Shown in pieces: positions 26,658 through 35,619 of a stretch of 64,000 nt of DNA (position 1 is the stretch's first letter; each line of letters opens with the position of its first letter). Below the pieces are notes generated by a model. That model made no database searches. It saw only the letters and a program-made list of their open reading frames with translations, and was not told where the DNA came from. The DNA comes from Nannocystis exedens. Its GTDB lineage: Bacteria; Myxococcota_A; Polyangia; Nannocystales; Nannocystaceae. The stretch spans positions 9,128,001 to 9,192,000 of the forward strand of contig NZ_NETK01000001.1 of NCBI RefSeq assembly GCF_002343915.1, read 5' to 3'. The position numbers were made by a program, and so were the translations under genes.

Positions 26658-28148
26658 ATGAAATCGATTGCATTGTTGGTACCGCCGCTCCTGCTCTCCC
26701 TCGCCTCCTGCGACAGCCCGGGCGGGACGCCCGTGTCGCCGCCGCCGGAATGGACCTGCGACGCGCAGCGCTTCGCCGGGATTGACGGCTGCGACTGCGG
26801 CTGCGGCGCGCCCGATCCGGACTGCGACGGCGCCGGCTCGGCCGACCCGGGCACCGGCGTCGACAACCCGGCCTGCGACGCCTGCGTCGACGGCGAGGGC
26901 GAAGCGCAGCCGTGCGTCAGCGTGACCGCGGCGCTCGAGGCGGCCGGCTTCATCGTCAGCCCGGCCGGCACCAGCGACGACGGCGCCGAACTCTACGACC
27001 TCACGCTCCTGCAGTCGAACGATCACCAGGATCCGAAGGCGGGCACCCACGAGCAGCACCTCACGCTGATCCACCGCGGCTTCGACCTGCCGATGAACCT
27101 GATCTCCACGGGGTACAGCAATTACCTCGGGTTCGAGGAGGACGAGCTGACGACGCTCCTCCAGGGCAACCAGCTCGTCCTGGACAAGCGCTTCCACAAC
27201 GGCAACGGCGGCGACTTCGCCCACTTCACCCGCGAGCAGGTCGCGGACGACGCCCACGACGTCGTGATGCGCCTGCACGACCTGTACACGAGCGCGTGGC
27301 TCGGCTCGGGCTTCAGCAACGGCGGCGTCGACATGGTGAGCTTCCGCCAGCACTACCCCGACGACGTCGACGTCACCGTCGCCTTCGGCGCCCCGTTCAT
27401 GGTGGCCGAGGACACGCGCTTCCTGGCGTTCTTCGACACGGTCGACGCCGATTGTCAGGGCCGTCTCGAGGCGATCCAGCGCGCCGTCCTCGGCACCCAC
27501 CGTCCGGACGTCGAGCCCGCCGTGCTGGCCTCGGCCGCCGACGAGTTCGGCGACACTTTCGCCCGCGTCGAGCCGACGCGCGCCTTCGAGGCCGCGGCGC
27601 TCTCCTATCCGTGGCTGTTCTGGCAGTACTTCGGCACCCCCGACGACTGCGCCGCTCTGCCCGATCCGGCGACGGCGGCGGCGGAGGAGCTGACGGCGGC
27701 GTTCTTCGGCGTCACCAGCATCTTCGGCACCTACCCGATGTCCGACGCGTACCTGGCGTTCTTCGGCGCCTACTTCTACGAGGCGCAGCGGAGCAGCGGC
27801 TGGCCGGCCCTGCCGCGCGCCGAGCTCGTCGCGGAGGGCCTCATCCCCGCCGACCTCGTCGACATGGAGCGCGGGCTCGTGCCCGAGGGCGTGATCCCGC
27901 CGGAGTTCGACGCCGCCGAGAACAGCGCGCTCGCGGAGTTCGCTCGCCTCGGCAGCGGCGTCGCCTTCGTCTACTCCGATCAGGACCCGTGGGCGTCCGC
28001 TGCCGTCACTCCGGAGGCGATGAGCGGCAACGTCCGCTTCGACGTCACCGACGGCAACCACGTGGCGACGTTCTCGTCGCTCTCGGAGGCCGATCGGGCC
28101 GCGCTCTCGGCGTTCCTCGAGACGAACCTCGGCATCGAGATCCCCTGA
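26658..28148 (+). CDS. Lipoprotein peptidase of the S37 (PS-10) type
   Basis: A 496-residue lipoprotein: signal peptide with lipobox LASC (Cys18), Cys-rich Gly/Asp linker, then an alpha/beta-hydrolase peptidase domain. The family S37 start QHLTLIHRGFDLPM is clear. The catalytic Ser lies in GSGFSNGG (about residue 220), the Asp in VYSDQDPW (about 442) and the His in DGNHVATF (about 466). Known S37 enzymes from Streptomyces are secreted tripeptidyl aminopeptidases that trim peptides outside the cell, so digestion of prey or environmental protein is likely. The start ATG 26658 has AAGGA eight bases upstream. No partner gene is adjacent. Confidence 0.88.
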   Translation: MKSIALLVPPLLLSLASCDSPGGTPVSPPPEWTCDAQRFAGIDGCDCGCGAPDPDCDGAGSADPGTGVDNPACDACVDGEGEAQPCVSVTAALEAAGFIVSPAGTSDDGAELYDLTLLQSNDHQDPKAGTHEQHLTLIHRGFDLPMNLISTGYSNYLGFEEDELTTLLQGNQLVLDKRFHNGNGGDFAHFTREQVADDAHDVVMRLHDLYTSAWLGSGFSNGGVDMVSFRQHYPDDVDVTVAFGAPFMVAEDTRFLAFFDTVDADCQGRLEAIQRAVLGTHRPDVEPAVLASAADEFGDTFARVEPTRAFEAAALSYPWLFWQYFGTPDDCAALPDPATAAAEELTAAFFGVTSIFGTYPMSDAYLAFFGAYFYEAQRSSGWPALPRAELVAEGLIPADLVDMERGLVPEGVIPPEFDAAENSALAEFARLGSGVAFVYSDQDPWASAAVTPEAMSGNVRFDVTDGNHVATFSSLSEADRAALSAFLETNLGIEIP

Positions 28149-28268
28149 GCGCGAGGACGGCGAGAGGCACGCTCGGGCCGCACCGGTCCGCTCCTGCGCG
28201 CCCTTCATTCGCAGCACTGGCTCGCCCGCCGTTGCCGGCGCGTCGTCGTGCGAGGTATGCTGGGCGTC

Positions 28269-29072
28269 GTGAACAAGAGGACAGGGGGCGCGGTTCATGC
28301 CCGCCGCAGGCCGATCGTCCGCGCGCGGCGATTGCACATGGGCGGGCTCGCCGTCGCCGAGCGCGAGGCCGTCCTGGAGCGGCTGTACTCGGTCTTCTGC
28401 ACCTACTTCAGCGGGCACGACCGGGACACCTTCGCGAGCATCGCGCTGCCGACCGCCGAGACGCGGCTCGCGCTGCTCTACGCCGATGACGGCACCCTGG
28501 CCGGCTTCACCTCCAACACCATCCAGCGGCTGACGATCGACGGTCGGGTCCACGCCGCGATGGGCGGGAGCGGCTTCATCCTCCCCGCGTACAAGGGCGG
28601 GACGATGGCCGGCGCGTACACGCTCTCGGAGGCGGCGCGCTTCATGCTGCGTCATCCTCGCGTCCCCTTCGGCTTCCTCGGCGCGCTGCTGGGTCCGACG
28701 ACGTACCAGCGCTTCGCTCGCAGCTTCGCGCGCGTCTACCCGCACCGCCGCCTCGGCTTTCCACCGGAGGTCGCCCGCCTCGTCCGGGAGTTCGCGCGGG
28801 CGAGGAACCTGTCGCCGGAGGGGGCGCAGCCCTGGACGGTGAACCTGGGCGTCCGACCCCTGCGCACGGCGCCGATCACTGCGGAGCGCGCCCGCGATCC
28901 GGACGTGCAGTACTTCTGCGCCGCGAACCCGGGCTACGTCGACGGCCGGGCGCTCCTCGTGTGGATCCCGCTCGACGCGGCGAACATCGCCAGCGCAGCC
29001 GGGGCGCTCGCGCGGGACGGCTTCCGGGGGGCGCTCGGGTGGCTGCCCGGCGGCGGTCCGGCGCGGGCGTGA
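28269..29072 (+). CDS. Hypothetical soluble protein
   Basis: A protein of about 267 residues that I do not recognise. It has regular composition and conserved-looking patches (LYADDGTLAGFTSNTIQRL, GGSGFILPAYKGG, FARVYPHRRLGFPPE, PDVQYFCAANPGY), with no signal peptide or clear membrane helix. A relation to the acyltransferase (GNAT) fold is possible but not shown. The start is uncertain. GTG 28269 sits seven bases after a TATGCT box and fits a leaderless transcript; ATG 28257 and ATG 28338 are alternatives in the same frame. Confidence 0.65.
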   Translation: MNKRTGGAVHARRRPIVRARRLHMGGLAVAEREAVLERLYSVFCTYFSGHDRDTFASIALPTAETRLALLYADDGTLAGFTSNTIQRLTIDGRVHAAMGGSGFILPAYKGGTMAGAYTLSEAARFMLRHPRVPFGFLGALLGPTTYQRFARSFARVYPHRRLGFPPEVARLVREFARARNLSPEGAQPWTVNLGVRPLRTAPITAERARDPDVQYFCAANPGYVDGRALLVWIPLDAANIASAAGALARDGFRGALGWLPGGGPARA

Positions 29073-29141
29073 AGCAGCACGTCGAGAGCCCTCCTCGAAA
29101 AAGCGCCTTTCCCCTCCGCGCGTGAAATCACCGGAAATACA

Positions 29142-29155
29142 TGTCCAGAAGGACA
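29142..29155. repeat. TGTCC-AGAA-GGACA palindrome
   Basis: An exact member of the dispersed palindrome family, between the hypothetical gene and the broken DJ-1/PfpI gene. It is followed by GGTGGACAT, resembling the extended form seen elsewhere. Confidence 0.7.
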
Positions 29156-29295
29156 GGTGGACATCGAGAGACGGCTGGCGCGCGAATGCACGGAGATGGC
29201 CCGAGAGACATTCGTTGCACGGGCCGAGCGGACCGCGATGAAGCCGAGGGCGCCCCTCAGCCCGGCGGGGGAGCCTCCGCGGCCGGTCGCGCGAG

Positions 29296-29707
29296 CGCGA
29301 GCGCGCTACGATGCGGTGTTCTTCGCCGGCGGTCACGGGGCGATGTGGAACCTGCCCCACGACGCGTCGTTCGCCGCGGTGACGACCCGGATCTACGAGG
29401 CCGGCGGGGTGGTGGCGGCGGTGTGCCACGGGCCCGCGGCCATCGTCGACGTGAAGCTGTCGGGCGGGACCTACCTGGTCGCGGGCAAGCAGGTCAGCGG
29501 ATTTTTACCAACGAGGAGGAGCGCGCGGTCAAGCTCGAGAAGGTGGTGCCGTTCCTGCTGCAGGACCGGCTCACCGAGCGCGGCGGTCGCTTCGTCGGCG
29601 CGCCGATGTGGGCCGAGCAGGTCTCCGTCGACCAGCGGCTCGTCACCGGCCAGAACCCGGCGTCGGCGGCGGCGACGGCGAGGGCGGTCGGGAAACTGCT
29701 CGAGTAA
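29296..29707 (+). pseudogene. Broken DJ-1/PfpI (Hsp31-type) gene
   Basis: The frame starting near ARYDAVFFAGGHG carries the nucleophile region AAVCHGPAAIV and ends in KQVSGF. The rest of the domain (TNEEERAVKLEKVVPFLL, then VTGQNPAS) continues in another frame to the stop at 29707. The break falls in GGATTTTTACC, where two extra T relative to the expected GGATTTACC shift the frame. About 85 residues of the usual N-terminus are also missing, replaced by Arg-rich false frame. Intact relatives are glyoxalase III/deglycase-like or chaperone-like proteins. The double lesion argues for a pseudogene rather than a read error. Confidence 0.85.
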
Positions 29708-29745
29708 CGCGATTCGTGGCGCGGAGGAACGCGACCGCAGGCTGA

Positions 29746-29816
29746 GCCTCGTCCTCCCAGGTTCGGCCGCGGGTGCGGCGGTGCGAGTGCGTCCTTGCGT
29801 TGGCGGAGGACGAGGC
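29746..29816. repeat. 12-bp inverted repeat with 47-base spacer
   Basis: GCCTCGTCCTCC at 29746-29757 is the exact reverse complement of GGAGGACGAGGC at 29805-29816. It lies in gene-free DNA behind the DJ-1/PfpI remnant and may be a scar of a small element. Confidence 0.5.
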
Positions 29817-29966
29817 GGCGTCCTGCAAATACGGCGACCCTCGGTGATGAGTCGTTCGAGGCGGCGATCGATGCCGCGCCGACGGAGGAGCGTCCGGGGG
29901 GCGGGCGGCACGGCCTCGGCGAATGCGTCGACCGCCAAGACGGCCGAGGAGCGCTCGCCGGCCGTC

Positions 29967-30161
29967 TCAGCGGGCGACCGCGGCTGCCCCGAAAGCCGCG
30001 CCGGCCAGGAACGCGAGGGCGTTGCTCACGGCCCAATACAGCTCGTCACTCGTCGATCCGGGGATGAAGGTGATGGCGTCCCAGGAAAACCACATGGCGG
30101 ACGCCAGGACGCCGGCGGCCAGGTACAAGAACTTCCGTCGTCTCGGCTCCGTGGGTTGCAT
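29967..30161 (-). CDS. Small two-helix membrane protein
   Basis: A 64-residue protein: basic N-terminus (MQPTEPRRRK), helix 1 (FLYLAAGVLASAMWFSW), a short polar loop (ITFIPGSTSDE) and helix 2 (LYWAVSNALAFLAGAAFGAA). The ribosome site before the ATG at 30161 is weak. The hydrophobic pattern and charge placement look like a real inner membrane protein with an N-in, C-in topology. No family is recognised. Confidence 0.6.
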   Translation of the reverse strand: MQPTEPRRRKFLYLAAGVLASAMWFSWDAITFIPGSTSDELYWAVSNALAFLAGAAFGAAAVAR

Positions 30162-30477
30162 GGTTGCGAGAGCTTACCGGCCTGGCGCTGCGGCGCAAGC
30201 GACGGCGAGGGAACATTCGTCCAGGGCGCCGCGCTGCCGCGGTGTGCATCCTCGCAGGTCCGCGGACGGACTGCAGGGCCGGCACGACCTCTCGCATCGA
30301 CGGCGAGGGCCGTTTCGTGGCGACATCGGGGGCTTTACGTGGTCGCCGGCGCTCGGACTCGCGCCAGGCCGCCGGCGACGGTGACGGGTCGCCGCGCTCG
30401 CGCGCGTGAGGTCGGCACGACGGCGCCCGACCCCGGAGCGTCTGCCCAGGCCCGCGGGGCCGTGCGATAAGCGAGGC
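30162..30477. other. Intergenic region without supported genes
   Basis: Nothing gene-like is visible. GCGATAAG at 30464-30471 lies about six bases before the ATG at 30478 and may be a -10 box for a near-leaderless transcript. Confidence 0.35.
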
Positions 30478-32238
30478 ATGTCCGCCACGCTCGCTGCCCT
30501 CGAGTCCGCCCTCGCTACCGGTGCCGTCGAGGCGTGGCTGGCGGAGCTGGGCGACGAGGCGGTGCGGTCGCAGGTCCGTCGCGCGCTCGAGGTCGATCGC
30601 AAGCTCTGGACGAAGTACCCCGATTCGCTGGGGAGCTGCTTGCTGGCGCGAACGTCGGGGGTCAAGGCGCTGGCGTCGCTCCACGAGGCGTGGACGGTGG
30701 AGCTCGCGGCGCGCGGGCGGCCGTGGATCCGTCCGCTGCGCCCGCTGCCGGTGGTCGACGGTCCGCTGGCCGAGCTGACCTCGGACGAGACGCTGTCGTT
30801 CGCGGGGCTGCACGTACCGCGCTTCGCGTCGGACGAAGAGTTGGTGCTCACGGCGCGGCGCTTTCACCCGAGCGTGCAGAAGCCCGAAGAGCGGCGAAAC
30901 GAGCGACTGCGCTGGTTCTGGTCCGAGGGCCGCGCGGTGATCGAGCCCGACCCGGCGGTCGAGGCCTCGCCGACGTATCCGCGGATCGTGACGGACGGGT
31001 GGGGCCCGGCGTACCTGATCCGGGCGGAGGGCGCGCCGCGGGTGGCGCTGCCGTGCCCGGAGGAGGGCAGCGCGAGGGGGCAATTCTCGGCCGACGGCGC
31101 GCGCCTGATCGTATACGGGTCGCACGACGAGTACGCCGGAGGCTTCGTGTACGTCGTCCACCCCGAGACGCTGGCGGTCGAGCGCACGCTCGAGGTCGAT
31201 TCGCCGGTGTCGGCGGTCGCCGAGGGAGGCGGGCGCATGGTGGTATCGACGTTCCGCAGCGGGACGATCGGGTGGGTCGACGGCCGCGAGCACGTGCTGC
31301 CGATCCACGGCGACGATGTCGCGCTGTCGCCGAGCGGCACGTACGTGGCCACGTTCGCGCGAGACCTGCAGATCTGGTCGCTGGCGGAGCTCCTGCGCCG
31401 CGAGGCGCGGCCGCCGAAGCCCGGGTTCGCGCCGTGCTTCGATCCGACCGGCTCGCGCTTGCTGTGCGACCGGGAGCTGCTCGACGGCCGCACGGGGCAG
31501 CGGATCGCGCGGCTCGATCCGGAGCTGGATCCGTACCTCGAGGGCGGGCCGCCGCAGCCGAGCCTGTACTTCGGGACACGTCTTCTGATTTGCACCCATG
31601 GCGGGCTGCAGCTGTGGGACGCGCGCACCGGGGAGCCGCTGAAGATGAAGAAGCCGCTCGGGTTCCCGCACTGGTACACGCTGGCGTACGACCGCGAGGG
31701 CTCGCGCCTGGCGGCGCTGGAGAACGGGGAGAACACGGTGGCGCTGCACGAGCTGCCGAGCGGGCGCCGTGTCGGCAGGGTGACGTTCGAGCTCGCCGGC
31801 GCGGCGGTGGCGATGGCCGAGGACGGGAGCATGCTGGCGGTGCAGCAGGGCGGGGAGGTCGAGGTCCGCACGGTGCACGGGGCGCTGGTGCGGCGCTGCG
31901 GTCGGGCGACCGAAACGAAGGGCGAGCGGCGGTGGTCCCAGCCGGCCCCGGAGTTCTCGCGCGACGGCCGGCGGGTCGCGGCGCGCGTCGACGACAAGTG
32001 GCGGATCTGGACGCTCGCGAGCGGGGAGGAGCGCGTCGAGGACAGACTCGGGGACGCCGCCGACTTCGCGTGGCCGTGGCCCGCGGGCTGGACGCTGGAG
32101 GTCGACCGGGTGTCGGTGTTCACGCACGAGGCGAGCGGCGCCCGGATCGCGCTGCCGGTGAACGGGCGATGGATGTTCAACCCGGCCGAGCCGCAGATCG
32201 CCAACTGCGACGCGCTGCTCGTGGTGCTGCAGGGCTGA
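30478..32238 (+). CDS. WD40-like beta-propeller protein
   Basis: A 586-residue protein with an N-terminal helical part (about 1-130) of the kind found at the start of myxobacterial TIGR02996-like proteins. It is followed by repeated propeller blades: FSADGARLIVYGSHDEY, VALSPSGTYVATFARDLQIW, LTHGG-like LQLWDARTGEPL, FSRDGRRVAARVDDKWRIW. There is no signal peptide, so it is probably cytoplasmic. Such propellers serve as protein-binding platforms. It stands alone between small intergenic regions; a TGTCC-TCGG-GGACA palindrome follows 17 bases after its stop. Its partner is unknown. Confidence 0.8.
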   Translation: MSATLAALESALATGAVEAWLAELGDEAVRSQVRRALEVDRKLWTKYPDSLGSCLLARTSGVKALASLHEAWTVELAARGRPWIRPLRPLPVVDGPLAELTSDETLSFAGLHVPRFASDEELVLTARRFHPSVQKPEERRNERLRWFWSEGRAVIEPDPAVEASPTYPRIVTDGWGPAYLIRAEGAPRVALPCPEEGSARGQFSADGARLIVYGSHDEYAGGFVYVVHPETLAVERTLEVDSPVSAVAEGGGRMVVSTFRSGTIGWVDGREHVLPIHGDDVALSPSGTYVATFARDLQIWSLAELLRREARPPKPGFAPCFDPTGSRLLCDRELLDGRTGQRIARLDPELDPYLEGGPPQPSLYFGTRLLICTHGGLQLWDARTGEPLKMKKPLGFPHWYTLAYDREGSRLAALENGENTVALHELPSGRRVGRVTFELAGAAVAMAEDGSMLAVQQGGEVEVRTVHGALVRRCGRATETKGERRWSQPAPEFSRDGRRVAARVDDKWRIWTLASGEERVEDRLGDAADFAWPWPAGWTLEVDRVSVFTHEASGARIALPVNGRWMFNPAEPQIANCDALLVVLQG

Positions 32239-32255
32239 GAGGGCGCGACGCGAGC

Positions 32256-32269
32256 TGTCCTCGGGGACA
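32256..32269. repeat. TGTCC-TCGG-GGACA palindrome
   Basis: An exact family member, 17 bases past the propeller gene stop, where it could also help end transcription. Confidence 0.7.
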
Positions 32270-32512
32270 TCTGCGAGGATTGTGGTCGGCGGGCCACGAT
32301 TCGACATTGACGCGCGCCGTCCGCCGCGCCGGGTCGTGATGAATGGGGGGACCCTCGGGCGAAGCCGAGTTCGTAGGTCGCCGGGCGCCCCGCGAGGACG
32401 ATGTAGGCCGAGGTCGACGCGGCTCGGGCGAGGCGTGATTCCGCGGACATGTCGCGGCCTGCGAATGTCTGCCGGGGACCCGGCAGTGGCCTTCTGTAGT
32501 AACATCGCCGCC

Positions 32513-33694
32513 ATGCGGACAGCGAGTGCTCACAGTGTCGAGCGGGACACCTCGCAGGCGGCGAGGGCGGCGTACGCGGCGGTGGTCGAGGCGCTCGGGG
32601 GGCCGCCGGATTGGTTGTTCGCGCAATCGACGGAGGCGCACGCCGGCGAGGCGGTGCGCCGGGCGCTGGTCGAGCTCGGGGCGGCGGCGGTCCACGGCAG
32701 CAGCTCGTGCGGGTCGGTGATGACGGACGCGGGGGTCCACGAGGGCGGGCTGGCGCTGTTCGGCGTCCGCGATCCGGCGGGGGCGTTCGGGGTCGGGGCG
32801 GCGGAGCTGGGCGCGGACCCGCGCGCGGCGGCCGAGCAGGCGGTGACGGCGGCGATCGACGACGCCCGCCGCCCGGGTGAGGTGCCGATGCTGGTGTGGA
32901 TCACGGCGGCGCCGGGCCAGGAGGAGGCGTGCATCGCCGGGATCGAGGCGGTGCTCGGCCCCGATGTGCCGATCGTCGGCGGCAGCGCGGCCGACGACGC
33001 GATCGCCGGCCGGTGGTATCAATGGACGCGGTCGGGCACGCACGCGGCCGCGGTGGCGGTGAGCGTGCTGTATCCCTCGGGGCGGGTGGTCTCGGCGTTC
33101 CAGAGCGGATACACGCCGACGCTGCGCCACGGCAAGGTGACGCGGGCGCACGAGCGGACGATCCTCGAGATCGACGGGACGCCGGCGGCCGAGGTCTACG
33201 ACCGGTGGACCGGCGGCGCGCTGCCGGGGGTGCGCGCCGGGGGCAACGTGCTGGCCGAATCGACGATGTTCCCGCTGGGTCGACGGGTCGGCGGGATCGG
33301 CGAGGTGGCGTCGTATCGCCTGGCGCACCCGACGGTGGTCCGGCCCGACAAGGGGATCGAGCTGTTCGCCAGCTTCGAGGTCGGCGACGAATTGGTGCTG
33401 ATGCACGGGACGTACGAGGCCCTGGCGACCCGCACGGCGCGAGTCGCCGCCGACGCGCTGACGCTCGCCGGCGTGGGCACCGAGGCAGTCGCGGGGGCGC
33501 TGGTGGTGATGTGCGCCGGCTGCATGCTGGCGGTGCGCGCCGAGCTCGAGGCGATCGCGGCCGAAGTGCGGGCGGCGCTCGGCGGGGCGCCGTTCATCGG
33601 CTGCTTCACGTTCGGCGAGCAGGGGTGCTTCGTCGGCGGCGAGAACCGCCACGGCAACCTGATGATCTCGGTCACCGCGCTGGTGCGCACATAG
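32513..33694 (+). CDS. FIST-domain sensor protein
   Basis: A 393-residue soluble protein covering FIST-N (about 20-210; VHGSSSCGSVMTDAG, IVGGSAADD) and FIST-C (about 220-375; EVYDRWTGG, GEVASYRLAHP, CAGCMLAVR, GCFTFGEQG). FIST domains are proposed to bind small ligands such as amino acids and to feed signalling proteins. It is followed after eight bases by a GAF-STAS gene, so the two form an operon and probably one pathway. The start ATG 32513 lacks a ribosome site; a TAGTAAC box at 32497-32503 may be its promoter. Confidence 0.9.
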   Translation: MRTASAHSVERDTSQAARAAYAAVVEALGGPPDWLFAQSTEAHAGEAVRRALVELGAAAVHGSSSCGSVMTDAGVHEGGLALFGVRDPAGAFGVGAAELGADPRAAAEQAVTAAIDDARRPGEVPMLVWITAAPGQEEACIAGIEAVLGPDVPIVGGSAADDAIAGRWYQWTRSGTHAAAVAVSVLYPSGRVVSAFQSGYTPTLRHGKVTRAHERTILEIDGTPAAEVYDRWTGGALPGVRAGGNVLAESTMFPLGRRVGGIGEVASYRLAHPTVVRPDKGIELFASFEVGDELVLMHGTYEALATRTARVAADALTLAGVGTEAVAGALVVMCAGCMLAVRAELEAIAAEVRAALGGAPFIGCFTFGEQGCFVGGENRHGNLMISVTALVRT

Positions 33695-33702
33695 GAGCGG
33701 AG

Positions 33703-34734
33703 GTGTCGCGAGAGGACGAACTGCTGCGCGAGACGGTGGCCCACCTCGAGCAAGCGCTGCACCGCGAGCGCGAGCGCCGGCGCGAGGCCGAGGGGCTGCT
33801 GACCGGGGTCGGCGCGGCCTCGACGGCGCGCTCGCTGCCCGAGGCCGAGTCGGCGCTGCTGGAGGTGCTGGCGCCGGTGTTCGGCTACGAGGCCGGCGCA
33901 GCGCTGGTGCCCGACGCGGACGCGACGTACCGCGCGGCGACGGCGACGAACCCGGCGCTGGCTTCGGTGCGCCTGCCCGCCGGCGGGTTCATGCGGCGCG
34001 TCGAGGGCGGCGAGGTGGCGGCGGTGTTCGACGTGGGCCGCGTGCCCGACCTGCAGCCGCTGGCGGCGGTGCCGGAGGTCCGCGCGGCGCTGATGCTGCC
34101 GCTGCGCACGAGCCGCGGGACGGCCATCCTGCTGGGGGTCCACGCGCGCGCGGCCGCGTTCTCGCCGCGCCTGGTGGCGCTGGCGCGGAGCTTCTTGCGC
34201 ACGGCGGGGCCGGTGCTCGAGAGCCTGGTGGCCCGCGAGCGCGAACACCTCGGCAGCGTGGCGGCGGCGCGAGCGGCCGCGCTCGAGCAGAGCAACGCGG
34301 AGCTGCAGCAGCGCGTGGAGGAGATCGAGCGCCAGCGCGCGCAGATCCTCCGGCTGTCGGCGCCGGTGCTCCGGATCTGGCGCGACGTGCTGGCCGTGCC
34401 GCTGGCCGGGACGCTCGAGGAGCAGCAGCTCTCCCACGTGTGCGAGAAGCTGCTCGAGGTGATCGTCGAGACCCGCGCCCGCGTGGCGATCCTCGACATG
34501 ACCGGGCTCGAGACGATCGAGGTGGCGGCGGCGGATCGACTGCACGCGATCTTCCACGCGGTGCGGCTGCTCGGGGTGCATTGCTTCGTCAGCGGGGTCC
34601 GCCCCGCCGTGGCCGACGCGCTGGTCGAGCAGGGCACGGCCCCGCGCGCCGAGACGTTCGCGACCGTGGCCGACGCGCTGGCAGCCGCGATCCGCCGCTG
34701 CGGGCAGGGACCCGCCCGGGGGGAAGTGCCATGA
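33703..34734 (+). CDS. GAF-STAS signalling protein (RsbR-like)
   Basis: A 343-residue protein starting at GTG 33703, with GGAGCGGAG just ahead. It has a short coiled coil (about 1-30), a GAF-like sensor domain (about 40-170), a second coiled coil (about 180-215; LEQSNAELQQRVEEIERQR) and a C-terminal STAS domain (about 222-330; RLSAPVLRIWRDVLAVPLAG, VAILDMTGLETIE). STAS proteins of this type act in stressosome-like or partner-switching cascades that control sigma factors. The phosphorylatable Ser/Thr near the TGLETIE turn looks kept (Thr). The FIST gene upstream and the ECF sigma gene 150 bases downstream support a shared signalling role. Confidence 0.85.
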   Translation: MSREDELLRETVAHLEQALHRERERRREAEGLLTGVGAASTARSLPEAESALLEVLAPVFGYEAGAALVPDADATYRAATATNPALASVRLPAGGFMRRVEGGEVAAVFDVGRVPDLQPLAAVPEVRAALMLPLRTSRGTAILLGVHARAAAFSPRLVALARSFLRTAGPVLESLVAREREHLGSVAAARAAALEQSNAELQQRVEEIERQRAQILRLSAPVLRIWRDVLAVPLAGTLEEQQLSHVCEKLLEVIVETRARVAILDMTGLETIEVAAADRLHAIFHAVRLLGVHCFVSGVRPAVADALVEQGTAPRAETFATVADALAAAIRRCGQGPARGEVP

Positions 34735-34872
34735 ATGAGTGTGATGAATCGGGCAAAGCGATGGATCGCGGCGATTGACGGCAGTGTCTCGGCGGGCGAG
34801 GAATGATCGGTGGGCGCCGGAGCCCGGCCCCGTGGTCGCGCCGGGAGGCTCGCGCGCGGACGGGGCTCGCGC

Positions 34873-34884
34873 TAGACTGCGCGG
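34873..34884 (+). promoter_or_regulatory. TAGACT box placing the transcript start at the GTG
   Basis: TAGACT at 34873-34878 ends six bases before the GTG at 34885. The expected transcription start coincides with the start codon, and there is no ribosome site. Confidence 0.45.
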
Positions 34885-35532
34885 GTGGACGAACGGGCGC
34901 TCCTCGAGGCATGGCGCGGCGGCGACGCCGAGGCGGGGCGGCAGCTCATCACCCGCTATTACGCGGCGATCTATCGCTTCTTCTACGGCAAGGCCGAGGC
35001 GGCGGCGTGCGAGGACCTGGCGCAGGAGACGTTCGAGGTGGTGGTCCGCCGTCGCGACGCGTTCCGCGGCGACAGCCCGTTCCGCGCCTACGTCTACGGG
35101 ATCGCCCGGTTCGTGCTGGTGGCGCACATCCGCCGGCGCCAGCGGCACGGCAAGCGGTTCGAGCCGGCCGAGGACAGCGCGATCGACCCGGCGACCGAAG
35201 GCTCGGTGACGGCGCTGTTCGCCGACCGCGAGCTCGAGTTCATCGTCGTCCAGGCGCTGCGATCGCTGCCGCTCGACGACCAGATCCTGGTCGAGCTCAA
35301 GGACTGGGAGGGGCTGACGCAGGCCGAGCTGGCGGCCCTGTTCGAGGCGCCGCAGCCGACGGTGGCGCGCCGGCTGCAACGCGCCCGCACGCGCCTGCGC
35401 GAGGCGGTCGAGCGCCTGGTCGCCGACCCGGCGCTGCGCGACGCCAGCGTCCACGGGCTCGACAGCTGCATGCAGAGCATCTACGGCAAGCTGCAGGCCC
35501 ACCTCGGGCGGGTGCGCGCGCCCGAGCAGTGA
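34885..35532 (+). CDS. ECF-type RNA polymerase sigma factor
   Basis: A 215-residue protein with sigma region 2 (about 20-90; LITRYYAAIYRFF, CEDLAQETFEVVVRRRDAFRG, FRAYVYGIARFVL) and region 4 (about 130-185; LRSLPLDDQILVELKDWEGLTQAELAAL, then PTVARRLQRARTRLRE). A short tail of about 25 residues follows. It lies between the FIST/GAF-STAS operon and a kinase-propeller gene, all in one direction. No transmembrane anti-sigma factor is adjacent, so control by the kinase or the STAS protein is a reasonable inference. Start GTG 34885. Confidence 0.93.
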   Translation: MDERALLEAWRGGDAEAGRQLITRYYAAIYRFFYGKAEAAACEDLAQETFEVVVRRRDAFRGDSPFRAYVYGIARFVLVAHIRRRQRHGKRFEPAEDSAIDPATEGSVTALFADRELEFIVVQALRSLPLDDQILVELKDWEGLTQAELAALFEAPQPTVARRLQRARTRLREAVERLVADPALRDASVHGLDSCMQSIYGKLQAHLGRVRAPEQ

Positions 35533-35619
35533 GGCCGCCGCGACGAAAGCGACGCCGACCCGCGCGCGGCGGGGATCAGAAATCCCGGCTGCGGACACAC
35601 CACCGGCGAGGAGTTCGCC

